This document shows positions 1-8,254 of a DNA stretch of 64,000 bases, one piece after another; position 1 is the first letter of the stretch, and the number at the start of each line of letters is the position of its first letter. The position numbers and the translations under genes were made by a program. Source of the DNA: Variovorax sp. S12S4 (GTDB taxonomy: Bacteria > Pseudomonadota > Gammaproteobacteria > Burkholderiales > Burkholderiaceae_C); contig NZ_JALPKR020000002.1 of the NCBI RefSeq assembly GCF_023195515.1, forward strand, positions 4,379,001 through 4,443,000. Reading direction: 5' to 3'. The notes under the pieces were generated by a model. It had not been told where the DNA came from. It saw only the letters and a list, made by a program, of their open reading frames with translations, and did no database searches.

Positions 1-40
1 GGGCCAGGTGCTCGCGGACTATCGCCGAATCCTGCTATGA
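1..40 (+). CDS. aceF: Dihydrolipoamide acetyltransferase (E2 of pyruvate dehydrogenase), last codons only
   Basis: Only the tail is present. The frame ending in TGA at 38-40 reads [12 protein letters not shown] and stop. This resembles the usual C-terminus of betaproteobacterial AceF, where a hydrophobic stretch is followed by LADxRR. The stop overlaps the ATG of the next gene at 37 (ATGA). The next genes are a proteasome-like protein and a lipoyl-domain E3, which fits the aceE-aceF-x-lpdA order of betaproteobacterial PDH operons. The identification rests on 12 residues plus context. Confidence 0.6.
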   Translation, partial: GQVLADYRRILL

Positions 41-630
41 CCACGGTAGTGGCCGTCCGCAAAGGCGGCCAGGTTGCGATGGTGGCGGATTCCCTGGTGA
101 CCTTCGGCGACACGCGGCTCTCGCACCGCGCCGAGGCGAACCAGAAGATCTTCACCATCGACGATGCGGCGGGGCAGAGCCTCTTTGCCGTGGCCGGGGC
201 TGCTGCGCACTTCCTGGTGCTGCAGCATGCGCTGGCCGCGCAGCCGCGCGAGGCGCTGCTGTTCGGCAGCAAGCACGAGATCTTCCGCACCTTCACGCTG
301 CTGCACCCGGTGCTCAAGGACTCGTTCTTCATGCAGACCAAGGAAGACGAGCACGAGCCCTACGAGTCGAGCCAGTTCACGATGCTGATGGCGAATGCCA
401 GCGGCATCTATGGCATCTACAGCTACCGCGAGGTCTTCGAGTTCAAGCAGTTCTGGGCCATTGGCTCGGGGCGCAGCTTTGCACTTGGCGCCATGCACGC
501 GGCCTACGACATGAAGTCGCGCACCTCGCGCGACGTGGCGGAGGCGGGAATTGCCGCCGCCTGCGAATTCGATCGCAATTCGGCCCCACCGGTCGACGTT
601 CTCACACTCAAACTGAAAGTGTCCAAATGA
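37..630 (+). CDS. Proteasome-like Ntn hydrolase (HslV/BPH-like), within the PDH operon
   Basis: A 197-residue protein that looks like a proteasome beta-type N-terminal nucleophile hydrolase. After removal of Met it starts with Thr ([10 protein letters not shown]), matching the HslV start TTIVSVRR. The Asp in MVADS falls at mature position 17, as in HslV, and a Lys follows near position 36 (NQKIF). The C-terminal part has the family pattern [15 protein letters not shown] followed by a helix with alternating Ala. Length fits a single beta subunit (HslV is about 175). No HslU-type ATPase lies nearby. The start overlaps the aceF stop and the stop overlaps the lpdA start, both as ATGA, so it is translationally coupled inside the PDH operon. 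It may belong to the betaproteobacterial proteasome homologue (BPH) family; peptidase activity and substrates cannot be read from sequence. Confidence 0.7.
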   Translation: MTTVVAVRKGGQVAMVADSLVTFGDTRLSHRAEANQKIFTIDDAAGQSLFAVAGAAAHFLVLQHALAAQPREALLFGSKHEIFRTFTLLHPVLKDSFFMQTKEDEHEPYESSQFTMLMANASGIYGIYSYREVFEFKQFWAIGSGRSFALGAMHAAYDMKSRTSRDVAEAGIAAACEFDRNSAPPVDVLTLKLKVSK

Positions 631-2450
631 GCGAACAACAAATCAAGGTGCCGGACATCGGCGACTTCGACGAAGTCGCGGTCATCGAGGTGCTGGTCAA
701 CGTCGGCGACACGGTCAAGGCCGAGCAGTCGCTGATCACGGTCGAGTCGGACAAGGCCTCGATGGAAATCCCATCGTCGGCCGCCGGCGTGGTGAAGTCG
801 CTCGCCGTCAAGGTGGGCGACAAGGTCAAGGAAGGCTCCGTGGTGCTGACGCTGGAGGTGGACGGTGCCGCAGCGCCCGCGCCCGCAGCAGCCGCTCCTG
901 CGCCAGCCGCCGCGGCGCCCGCTCCCAAGGCGGCTCCGGCACCCGCGCCGGCCGCAGCGCCCGCCGCTTCCACCTACGGTGGCAAGGTCGATGTCGAGTG
1001 CGACGTTGTCGTGCTCGGCGCCGGCCCTGGCGGCTATTCGGCCGCATTCCGCGCTGCCGACCTCGGCCTGAAGGTGGTGCTGATCGAGCGCTATGCCACG
1101 CTGGGCGGCGTGTGCCTGAACGTGGGCTGCATTCCGTCGAAGGCATTGCTGCATGTTGCGTCGGTCATGGACGAGGTCAAGCACTTCGCCGACCTGGGCG
1201 TGAGCTTTGCCGCGCCCACGGTCGACCGCGCCAAGCTGCTCGGCCACAAGAACAAGGTGGTGGGCAAGCTCACCGGCGGCCTCACGGCCATGGCCAAGAT
1301 GCGCAAGGTGACGGTGCTGCGCGGCGTCGGCAACTTCATCGACCCCTACCACCTGGAAGTGGACGAGACGTCCGGCACCAGCTGGGACACCACCGGCAAG
1401 AAGCAGACCGTCAAGTTCCGCAACGCCATCATCGCGGCCGGTTCGCAGGCCGTGAGCCTGCCGTTCATGCCGAAGAACGACCCGCGCGTGGTCGACTCCA
1501 CCGGCGCGCTCGAAATGGGCACGGATCCCAAGCGCATGCTGATCCTGGGCGGCGGCATCATCGGCCTGGAGATGGGTACGGTGTATTCGACGCTGGGCGC
1601 GCGCCTCGACGTGGTCGAAATGCTCGACGGACTGATGCAGGGCGCCGACCGCGACCTGGTCAAGGTGTGGCAGAAGATGAATGCGCCGCGCTTCGACAAC
1701 ATCATGCTCAAGACCAAGACTGTCGGCGCCGAAGCCACGAAAGAGGGCATCAAGGTCACCTTCGAAGGCGAGAACGCACCGAAGGAACCGCAGGTGTACG
1801 ACCTGGTGCTGCAGGCCGTGGGCCGCAGCCCCAACGGCAAGAAGATCGGCGCCGAGAAGGCGGGCGTGGCGGTGAGCGACCGCGGCTTCATTCCGGTCGA
1901 TATCCAGATGCGCACCAACGTGCCCCACATCTTCGCCATCGGCGACATCGTGGGCCAACCCATGCTGGCGCACAAGGCGGTGCACGAGGCGCACGTGGCG
2001 GCCGAGGTGATTGCCGGTGAGCAGAAGGGCGACAAGGAGCTTTCGAGCGCCGCCTTCAATGCCCGGGTGATCCCGAGCGTGGCCTACACCGACCCGGAGG
2101 TGGCATGGGTCGGCCTCACGGAAGACCAGGCCAAGGCTGAAGGCATCAAGATCAAGAAGGGCCACTTCCCGTGGAGCGCTTCGGGCCGCGCCATTGCGAA
2201 TGGCCGCGACGAGGGCTTCACCAAGCTGCTGTTCGATGCCGAGACGCACCGCATCCTCGGCGGCGGCATCGTGGGCACGCACGCCGGCGACATGCTCGGC
2301 GAAATTGCGCTGGCCATTGAAATGGGCGCCGACGAGATCGACATCGGCAAGACCATTCACCCGCACCCGACCCTGGGCGAAAGCATCGGCATGGCGGCCG
2401 AGGTGGCGCACGGTACCTGTACCGACCTGCCGCCGGCAAAGAAGGCCTGA
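627..2450 (+). CDS. lpdA: Dihydrolipoyl dehydrogenase with N-terminal lipoyl domain (E3 of pyruvate dehydrogenase)
   Basis: E3 reoxidises the dihydrolipoyl groups of pyruvate dehydrogenase and makes NADH. The 607 residues comprise a lipoyl domain (about 1-80, modified Lys43 in ESDKASME), an Ala/Pro-rich swinging linker (about 81-115), then the flavoprotein. The FAD motif GAGPGGY lies near 131, the redox disulphide CLNVGC is Cys163/Cys168, the NAD motif [10 protein letters not shown] is mid-protein, and the dimer-interface HPHPTLGE supplies the catalytic His-Glu pair near the C-terminus. It is about 130 residues longer than a plain E3 because of the lipoyl arm, a layout typical of betaproteobacterial PDH E3. 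Its start overlaps the preceding stop, and a strong terminator follows. Confidence 0.95.
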   Translation: MSEQQIKVPDIGDFDEVAVIEVLVNVGDTVKAEQSLITVESDKASMEIPSSAAGVVKSLAVKVGDKVKEGSVVLTLEVDGAAAPAPAAAAPAPAAAAPAPKAAPAPAPAAAPAASTYGGKVDVECDVVVLGAGPGGYSAAFRAADLGLKVVLIERYATLGGVCLNVGCIPSKALLHVASVMDEVKHFADLGVSFAAPTVDRAKLLGHKNKVVGKLTGGLTAMAKMRKVTVLRGVGNFIDPYHLEVDETSGTSWDTTGKKQTVKFRNAIIAAGSQAVSLPFMPKNDPRVVDSTGALEMGTDPKRMLILGGGIIGLEMGTVYSTLGARLDVVEMLDGLMQGADRDLVKVWQKMNAPRFDNIMLKTKTVGAEATKEGIKVTFEGENAPKEPQVYDLVLQAVGRSPNGKKIGAEKAGVAVSDRGFIPVDIQMRTNVPHIFAIGDIVGQPMLAHKAVHEAHVAAEVIAGEQKGDKELSSAAFNARVIPSVAYTDPEVAWVGLTEDQAKAEGIKIKKGHFPWSASGRAIANGRDEGFTKLLFDAETHRILGGGIVGTHAGDMLGEIALAIEMGADEIDIGKTIHPHPTLGESIGMAAEVAHGTCTDLPPAKKA

Positions 2451-2472
2451 CGAGTCGATTGAGCCGGTTGAG

Positions 2473-2526
2473 CCGCTCCGGATAATCGGAGCGGACACAA
2501 AAATCCCGCCGCGGCGGGATTTTTTT
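2473..2526. terminator. Bidirectional intrinsic terminator between lpdA and the NlpC gene
   Basis: A perfect dyad, AAAAATCCCGCC then GGCGGGATTTTT (arms 2499-2510 and 2513-2524), carries A and T runs on its flanks, so it can end transcription of the two convergent genes. A second perfect hairpin sits just before it: CCGCTCCG, GATAAT, CGGAGCGG at 2473-2494. Confidence 0.88.
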
Positions 2527-2548
2527 ATGGCCTTGAAGGGCGGGCGGA

Positions 2549-3133
2549 TCAGTCGCCGGAGCGGGTCGCGGCGGTGGCCGCGGCCTTGACCTCTTCATTG
2601 GGCGCGCCGCCAAGCACGCGGCGGGCTCCGTCGAAGCGGCGGCTCCAGTAGCTGCCGTTCATGTCTTCCACCCGCACCTGGGCGCCCGTGCGCGGCGAAT
2701 GGATGAACTTGCCTTCGCCGACATAGATGCCGACATGGCTGAAGGCGCGGCGCATGGTGTTGAAGAAAACGAGATCGCCGGGCTTGAGCTGGCTGCGGTC
2801 GATCTTTTCGGTGGCGGCGGCTTGTTCTTCGGCACGGCGGGGCAGCAGGTGGCCGACCGTCTGGTTGTACATGGCGCGAACGAAGCCGCTGCAATCGAAG
2901 CCTGATTCCGCCGAGTTGCCGCCACGGCGATATGGAACGCCAAGGAAGCCGATGGCGGTAACCACCAGATCGGAAGTCCGTTCGGTGACGGTTTGGCGAA
3001 CCTGCTGAAGTTGTCCGATCAGGCCCTTGTCGGCAAGGAGGCGGGCCAGTTCGTCATCGGTTCGGTCCTGTTGAGGAGCGGCCTGGACGGCGACGGCAAA
3101 CAGGAGGGAAGCGGGTAGGACGAAAAAACGCAT
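2549..3133 (-). CDS. C40 family (NlpC/P60) cell wall peptidase, secreted
   Basis: A 194-residue peptidoglycan endopeptidase of the NlpC/P60 superfamily, expected to cut peptide stems in the periplasm. A signal peptide covers about residues 1-19 (cut near QAAP). The catalytic Cys81 is in FDCSGFVRAMY and the catalytic His133 in FSHVGIYVG; a second His145 follows in KFIHSP, the usual third polar position. The region between the signal and the domain (about 20-60) is helical and carries no SH3 or LysM domain. It converges on lpdA and shares its terminator. Upstream, 3134-3374 is an AT-rich, non-coding stretch by local standards. Confidence 0.9.
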   Translation of the reverse strand: MRFFVLPASLLFAVAVQAAPQQDRTDDELARLLADKGLIGQLQQVRQTVTERTSDLVVTAIGFLGVPYRRGGNSAESGFDCSGFVRAMYNQTVGHLLPRRAEEQAAATEKIDRSQLKPGDLVFFNTMRRAFSHVGIYVGEGKFIHSPRTGAQVRVEDMNGSYWSRRFDGARRVLGGAPNEEVKAAATAATRSGD

Positions 3134-3374
3134 GGCGCGTAGGATATTGATGACGCGCGGTTATGTCAACCTCATCTGAATTGGCGAATGTATCTCCAAA
3201 TGATTGATTTGCTTGAAATTTTTCGATTCGGCTGAAGAAAAAATGTAACGGCGGACCTTTATGAACCATAAGCGATTGCCCGCAAATGAACCTTCGCCCC
3301 AAAGGTGAATCGGCCAATGGATCGTGTTTGATCGACAAAATCCCGCAACAACGCTCCAACTTCCCGCAAAATTC

Positions 3375-4504
3375 ATGAATCTGCAAATTGGATCGAACTT
3401 TCGGCCTATGGGCCGCGCAGCTGTTTTGGCGGGGTTGGCGTTCGCGGGCACCGTTGTAGCGCAGATACGCCCTGAGACCATTTCGTCAGGTCTCGAGAAT
3501 CCATGGGGCGTTGCCTTCTTGTCGGATGGCCGGTTCGCGGTGACCGAGCGAGCCGGTCGTTTGCGGGTGATTGCCGCGGACGGAAAAATCAGCCCCCGGT
3601 GACCGGGCTGCCCGCGATTGCGGCCGGCGGCCAGGGTGGCCTGCTCGACGTGCTGGCGGATTCAGGCTTCGAAAAGAACCGCACGCTGTACTTCTGTTTT
3701 TCCGAACCCCAGGCAGGGGGCTCGGCCAACGGTACTGCGCTGGCACGCGCACAGCTTTCTGAAGACGGCGCGAAGCTGGAGAACCTGCGCATCATCTTCA
3801 GCCAGCAACCCAAGGTGGCCAGCCGCAACCACTTCGGCTGCCGCATCGTCGAGGCGCGAGACGGCACGCTGTTTCTCACGCTCGGCGACCGATACAGCCG
3901 CAAGGAAGACGCGCAGAAGCTCGACAGCCATATCGGGAAGGTCGTGCGCATCGCAAAGGATGGAACCGTGCCCAAGGACAACCCGTTCGTCGGCAGGGCG
4001 GGTGCGCTGCCCGAGATCTGGAGCTACGGCCACCGCAATGGCCAAGGCGCGGCGCTTGCGCCCGATGGCCGTTTCTGGATGACGGAGCATGGTCCGCAAG
4101 GCGGCGACGAAATCAATGTGCCGCAGGCCGGCCGCAACTACGGCTGGCCGGTGATCACCTATGGCGAAAACTACGGCGGCGGCAAGATCGGCGACGGCCT
4201 CACCTCCAAGGACGGCCTGGAGCAGCCGCTGCACTACTGGGTGCCGTCGATTGCGCCATCGGGCATGACGTTTCTGACCAGCGACCGCTATGGCGCAGCG
4301 TGGAAGGGCAACCTGTTCGTCGGGTCGCTCAAGTTCGGCTACCTCGACCGCATCGAACTGAAGGACGGCAAAGTGGCTGCCGAGCACAAGCTCCTGGCCG
4401 ACGGCAGGGCACGCATTCGCGACGTGAAGCAGGGGCCGGACGGTTTGCTCTATGTGCTGACCGACGAATCCGACGGCAAGCTGCTGCGCCTGCGGCCGAA
4501 TTGA
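3375..4504 (+). pseudogene. PQQ-dependent aldose sugar dehydrogenase (YliI/Asd type), frame broken near 3595
   Basis: Soluble quinoprotein of the GdhB/YliI beta-propeller family, which oxidises aldoses with PQQ in the periplasm. The first frame gives a signal-like N-terminus (hydrophobic AAVLAGLAFAGTVVA) and the first blade (GLENPWGVAFLSDGRFAVTE), then stops at 3602. The second frame carries the rest with family hallmarks: HFGCRIV, EIWSYGHRNGQG, EHGPQGGDEIN, NYGWPVITYG and VLTDESDGKLL. Adding one C to the C5 run at 3593-3597 joins them as GKISPPVTGLPA, with no residues lost. The total would be about 377 residues, normal for the family. It could be a true frameshift, but a sequencing deletion is likelier given similar cases in this window. 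Confidence 0.82.
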
Positions 4505-4513
4505 GTTTGCTCT

Positions 4514-5320
4514 TCAGCCGGGGCAGCCCGGCAGAGGCAGCGTGGGCAGCATGCGGCGCCAGAGCCGCATCCACTCGGGCCAGTCATGGCCGCCCTCGGT
4601 CGTGAACACGCGGCCCTCCGGCAGCGCCGCGGCCAGCAGCCGGTGGCTGAAGGCAAAGCGGTCGTCGATGCCATAGCCCAGGTAAAGCGGCGGGCGCGCG
4701 CCGAACGTGGCGCTGTGGCCGACGTAGCCGCGCAGCCATTGCCAAAGCTGCGTTTCGCTCGGCGTTCGCGGGTCGCTGCCTGGCGGAGCGTCCAGCGGCC
4801 CGGTCCAGCGGGCCACGCCGCCTGCATTGGCGATGTCCAGGCTGAGCGCGCGTTCCCCCAGATAAGGCGCGATGGCCACCAGGCCGGCCAGTTCGCCGGG
4901 GTGGGTTTGCGCATAGAGCAGCCCACCGAAACCGCCGACGGAAATGCCGACGATCCAGATCGACTTGTAGCCCTTGCTGCGTGCCGGTGCCATCACGTCC
5001 TTGCTCAGTCGGTCGAGAATGGTCTTGTTGTTGTAATAGCCGAGGTGCGCATCGACCAGCATGGCGTCCACCGCAAGCCTGTTGTCGCCCAGTGCCTTGA
5101 CGAAACCTTCGCGCGTGAATTCGTTCGGGTGCGAATAGGCGCCGGGCAGCAGCACCAGCAGCGTGTCCGCGTTCGACGTGCAGCTGCTCTTTTCGAGCGT
5201 GCTCTCCAGCGGCGTGTTGGCCGTTCGCATGCCGCCGCAGCCGGAGACCAGGAGCACGGCGCAAAAACTCAGCAGCAAGAGAGGGCGCCGCGCCGAAAGG
5301 CGCCAGTAAAAGATCCGCAT
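4514..5320 (-). CDS. Lipoprotein alpha/beta hydrolase of unknown substrate
   Basis: A 268-residue protein with a lipoprotein signal (LLVSGCGG, acylated Cys28) and an alpha/beta-hydrolase fold. The nucleophile elbow is GISVGG with Ser127. Likely acid and His residues are Asp in GIDDRF and His in EGGHDWPEW near the C-terminus. The oxyanion region may be LLPGAYSHP. No lid domain or specific esterase subfamily motif is evident, so substrate is unknown. It converges on the sugar dehydrogenase gene, 9 bases away. Confidence 0.8.
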   Translation of the reverse strand: MRIFYWRLSARRPLLLLSFCAVLLVSGCGGMRTANTPLESTLEKSSCTSNADTLLVLLPGAYSHPNEFTREGFVKALGDNRLAVDAMLVDAHLGYYNNKTILDRLSKDVMAPARSKGYKSIWIVGISVGGFGGLLYAQTHPGELAGLVAIAPYLGERALSLDIANAGGVARWTGPLDAPPGSDPRTPSETQLWQWLRGYVGHSATFGARPPLYLGYGIDDRFAFSHRLLAAALPEGRVFTTEGGHDWPEWMRLWRRMLPTLPLPGCPG

Positions 5321-5395
5321 CCAGCGGAGTCTAGGTGCACGGCTTTTCGGTGGTACGGTCTAGCCCAATCAATTTTCATCTGAAAGAATCAGTTC

Positions 5396-5998
5396 ATGCT
5401 GCTCGACGCCTCGCAATCCCAACTCGTGCTGATCGACTACCAGGCGCAACTGATGCCTGCGATCTTCGAGGCCGATGCCGTGTCGCAGAACGCCGTGCGC
5501 CTGGGCAAGATGGCGCGCCTGCTCGAGGTGCCGGTCTGGGGCACCGAGCACAACCCGTCGAAGCTTGGCGAAACCGTGCCCGACATTCGCGCGCTGTACC
5601 AGCGAACCTTGCCCAAGATGCATTTCAGCGGCATGGAGGAGGGGCTTGGCGAATGGCTGCGCGTGCCGCCAAAGGCACCGCAGGGCAATGCCCGCAGCCT
5701 GCCGAAGCACCTGCAGAAGCCTGCTGCCGCAGCCGAAGAGCGCAACACCATCGTGGTTGCCGGCTGCGAGGCGCATGTGTGCCTGCTGCAGACCGCACTC
5801 GATCTGCTGGAAGACGAATTCGAAGTTTGGGTGGTGACCGACGCCTGCAGCTCTCGCACCGAGCGCAATCGCGACGCGGCCTTCGACCGGTTGGCCGGCG
5901 CGGGCGCCGAACTGGTGACCACCGAGATGGTCGGGTTCGAGTGGCTGCGCACGGCCGAGCACCCGGCATTCCCCGAGCTGCTGAAGATCATTCGATAA
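5396..5998 (+). CDS. Isochorismatase-family cysteine hydrolase
   Basis: A 200-residue member of the isochorismatase-like superfamily (YcaC/nicotinamidase fold). The expected triad is visible: Asp14 in VLIDYQ, Lys74 in TLPKMHFSG, and Cys129 in CEAHVCLLQTA. The sequence is closest in feel to YcaC-like single-domain hydrolases, with no isochorismate-binding or carrier domain. Substrate unknown. It is monocistronic: 163 non-coding bases precede prpE. Confidence 0.85.
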   Translation: MLLDASQSQLVLIDYQAQLMPAIFEADAVSQNAVRLGKMARLLEVPVWGTEHNPSKLGETVPDIRALYQRTLPKMHFSGMEEGLGEWLRVPPKAPQGNARSLPKHLQKPAAAAEERNTIVVAGCEAHVCLLQTALDLLEDEFEVWVVTDACSSRTERNRDAAFDRLAGAGAELVTTEMVGFEWLRTAEHPAFPELLKIIR

Positions 5999-6011
5999 CG
6001 ACTTTGCGTTC

Positions 6012-6032
6012 GGCCCCGAGCGCGCCGGGGCC
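6012..6032 (+). terminator. GC-rich hairpin after the isochorismatase gene
   Basis: Perfect arms GGCCCCG (6012-6018) and CGGGGCC (6026-6032) lie 14 bases past the stop at 5998. There is no T tract, so its role as a terminator is uncertain; it may only stabilise the mRNA end. Confidence 0.3.
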
Positions 6033-6162
6033 GGGGCGACGCGGGCGACACCTGATTGTCCGGCGCGTCAGCTTGCTGCAAGATCGATCTCCATAATTAT
6101 GAATTCAGTTTTAGGCGGCGCTGATCGCCGGAACTGATTTCCATAACCAGGAGACATCGCAG

Positions 6163-8076
6163 ATGAGCCGCTACGAAGAGTTCTATCGCCAGTCGGTGGA
6201 TGCGCCGGAGGCGTTCTGGGCCGAGCAGGCCAGGCTGATCGATTGGAAGACGCCGCCGGTCCAGGTTTTGGACGCCAGCCAGCCGCCATTTGCCCGCTGG
6301 TTCGTGGGTGGAACCACCAACCTGTGCCACAACGCGGTCGACCGGCACCTGGCCGCACGTGGAGACCAACCCGCGTTGATCTTCGTGTCGACCGAAACCG
6401 GCACTGAAAGAACCTACAGCTTCCGCGAACTGCACGCCGAGGTGCAGCGCACCGCGGCCAGCCTGGTCGAGTTGGGAGTGGGCAAGGGTGACCGGGTGCT
6501 CATCTATATGCCGATGATCCCGGAAGCCGCGTTCGCCATGCTGGCGTGTGCGCGGATCGGCGCGATCCATTGCGTGGTTTTCGGCGGCTTTGCCAGCGGC
6601 TCGCTGGCGGCGCGCATCGAGGACGCAGAACCCAAGGTGGTGGTGAGCGCCGATGCCGGCTCGCGCGGCGGCAAGGTCATTGCGTACAAGCCGCTGCTCG
6701 ACGAGGCCATCCGGATTTCGAAGCACAAGCCGGCGGCCGTGCTGCTGACCGATCGCGGCCTGGCCCCCATGACGCTCACCGCCGGCCGCGACCATCTGGC
6801 TGCCGAGCTGAACCTGAAGCACGGCGGCACCGAGGTGCCGTGCACCTGGCTGGCCGCTACCGACATCAGCTACACCATTTATACGAGCGGCACCACCGGC
6901 AAGCCGAAGGGCGTGCAGCGCGATGTCGGCGGCTACGCGGTGGCGCTGGCCGCCAGCATGAAGCACATCTTTGACGGACGGCCGGGCGAAACCTATTTTT
7001 CGACCAGCGACATCGGCTGGGTGGTGGGGCATAGCTACATCGTCTACGGGCCGCTGATCGGCGGCATGGCCACCCTGATGTACGAGGGCCTGCCCACGCA
7101 GGGCATCGACAAGCAGCCCGACGGCGGCATCTGGTGGCGCCTGGTCGAAAAGTACAAGGTGACGGTGATGTTCAGCGCGCCCACCGCGGTGCGCGTGCTC
7201 AAGAAGCAAGACCCGGCGCTGCTGAAAAAGTACGACCTGTCGAGCCTGCGCGCGCTGTTCCTGGCGGGCGAACCGCTCGACGAGCCCACCGCGCGGTGGA
7301 TTGCCGACGGACTGGGCGTGCCGATCATCGACAACTATTGGCAGACCGAATCTGGCTGGCCGATCATCACCATTGCCAACGGCGTCGAGAAAAAGCCGAG
7401 CAAGTTTGGCAGCCCCGGCGTGCCGATGTACGGCTTTCGCGTGAAGATCCTGCACGAGTCCACCGGCGAGGAGCTGACCGGCGCCAACGAGAAGGGCGTG
7501 GTCGTGATCGAAGGCCCTACGCCGCCGGGCTTCATGCAAACCGTGTGGAAAGACGACAAGCGCTTCGTCGACACCTATTGGAAATCCATACCCGACAAGA
7601 TGGTCTATTCGACCTTCGACTGGGGCATTCGCGACGAAGACGGCTACTTCTACATCCTCGGCCGCACCGACGACGTGATCAACGTGGCCGGCCACCGCCT
7701 CGGCACGCGCGAGATCGAGGAAAGCATCTCGGGCCACGCAGGCGTGGCCGAGGTGGCGGTGGTCGGCGTGGCCGACGCGCTCAAGGGGCAGGTGGCCATG
7801 GCGTTTGTCGTTCCCCGGGACGGCGGGGCGGTTACCAATGCCGATGCGGCGCTGAAGCTCGAGGGCGAGATCATGAAAGTGGTGGCCGACCAGCTCGGCG
7901 CACTGGCACGGCCGGCGCGCGTGCGCTTTGTGAACGGGCTGCCCAAAACCCGCAGCGGCAAGCTGCTGCGGCGGGCCATCCAGGCCGTGTGCGAGCAGCG
8001 CGACCCGGGCGACCTGACCACCATCGACGACCCCGCCACGCTGCAGCAGATCAAACAACTACTTTCTTCTGACTGA
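6163..8076 (+). CDS. prpE: Propionyl-CoA synthetase
   Basis: A 637-residue acyl-adenylate-forming ligase activating propionate to propionyl-CoA for the methylcitrate pathway. The N-terminus (MSRYEEFYRQSVDAPEAFW) matches PrpE. The AMP-binding signature YTSGTTGKPKGVQRD is near residue 240, GWVVGHSYIVYGPL follows, and YWQTESGW is the conserved A5-type motif. The C-terminal catalytic lysine region is KTRSGKLLRR. Acetyl-CoA synthetases share the fold, but the N-terminal block and GVQRD favour PrpE. No other prp genes lie in the window. A GGAG ribosome site precedes the ATG. Confidence 0.93.
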   Translation: MSRYEEFYRQSVDAPEAFWAEQARLIDWKTPPVQVLDASQPPFARWFVGGTTNLCHNAVDRHLAARGDQPALIFVSTETGTERTYSFRELHAEVQRTAASLVELGVGKGDRVLIYMPMIPEAAFAMLACARIGAIHCVVFGGFASGSLAARIEDAEPKVVVSADAGSRGGKVIAYKPLLDEAIRISKHKPAAVLLTDRGLAPMTLTAGRDHLAAELNLKHGGTEVPCTWLAATDISYTIYTSGTTGKPKGVQRDVGGYAVALAASMKHIFDGRPGETYFSTSDIGWVVGHSYIVYGPLIGGMATLMYEGLPTQGIDKQPDGGIWWRLVEKYKVTVMFSAPTAVRVLKKQDPALLKKYDLSSLRALFLAGEPLDEPTARWIADGLGVPIIDNYWQTESGWPIITIANGVEKKPSKFGSPGVPMYGFRVKILHESTGEELTGANEKGVVVIEGPTPPGFMQTVWKDDKRFVDTYWKSIPDKMVYSTFDWGIRDEDGYFYILGRTDDVINVAGHRLGTREIEESISGHAGVAEVAVVGVADALKGQVAMAFVVPRDGGAVTNADAALKLEGEIMKVVADQLGALARPARVRFVNGLPKTRSGKLLRRAIQAVCEQRDPGDLTTIDDPATLQQIKQLLSSD

Positions 8077-8254
8077 ATGAGCAAGGCCTATCTTGCGAAG
8101 TTGCGCCGAGCCGTCATATGTCTGACGTGGCACAATGCCAAGGTACTCAGGCCCTTCCCCAGCCACAGTCGCATCCGCCAACCGGTTCAGCCGTGTCGCG
8201 GAAGGTTTCTTAACCAGCTAGTGCTTCCTTCAGGGAAGCGAAGGTCAGCGGAAT

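Noticed and set aside
504..2498. A 664-codon open frame on the minus strand opposite lpdA
   Set aside because: His/Arg-rich with no recognisable domain. lpdA on the plus strand is certain, so this is a shadow frame of high-GC coding DNA.
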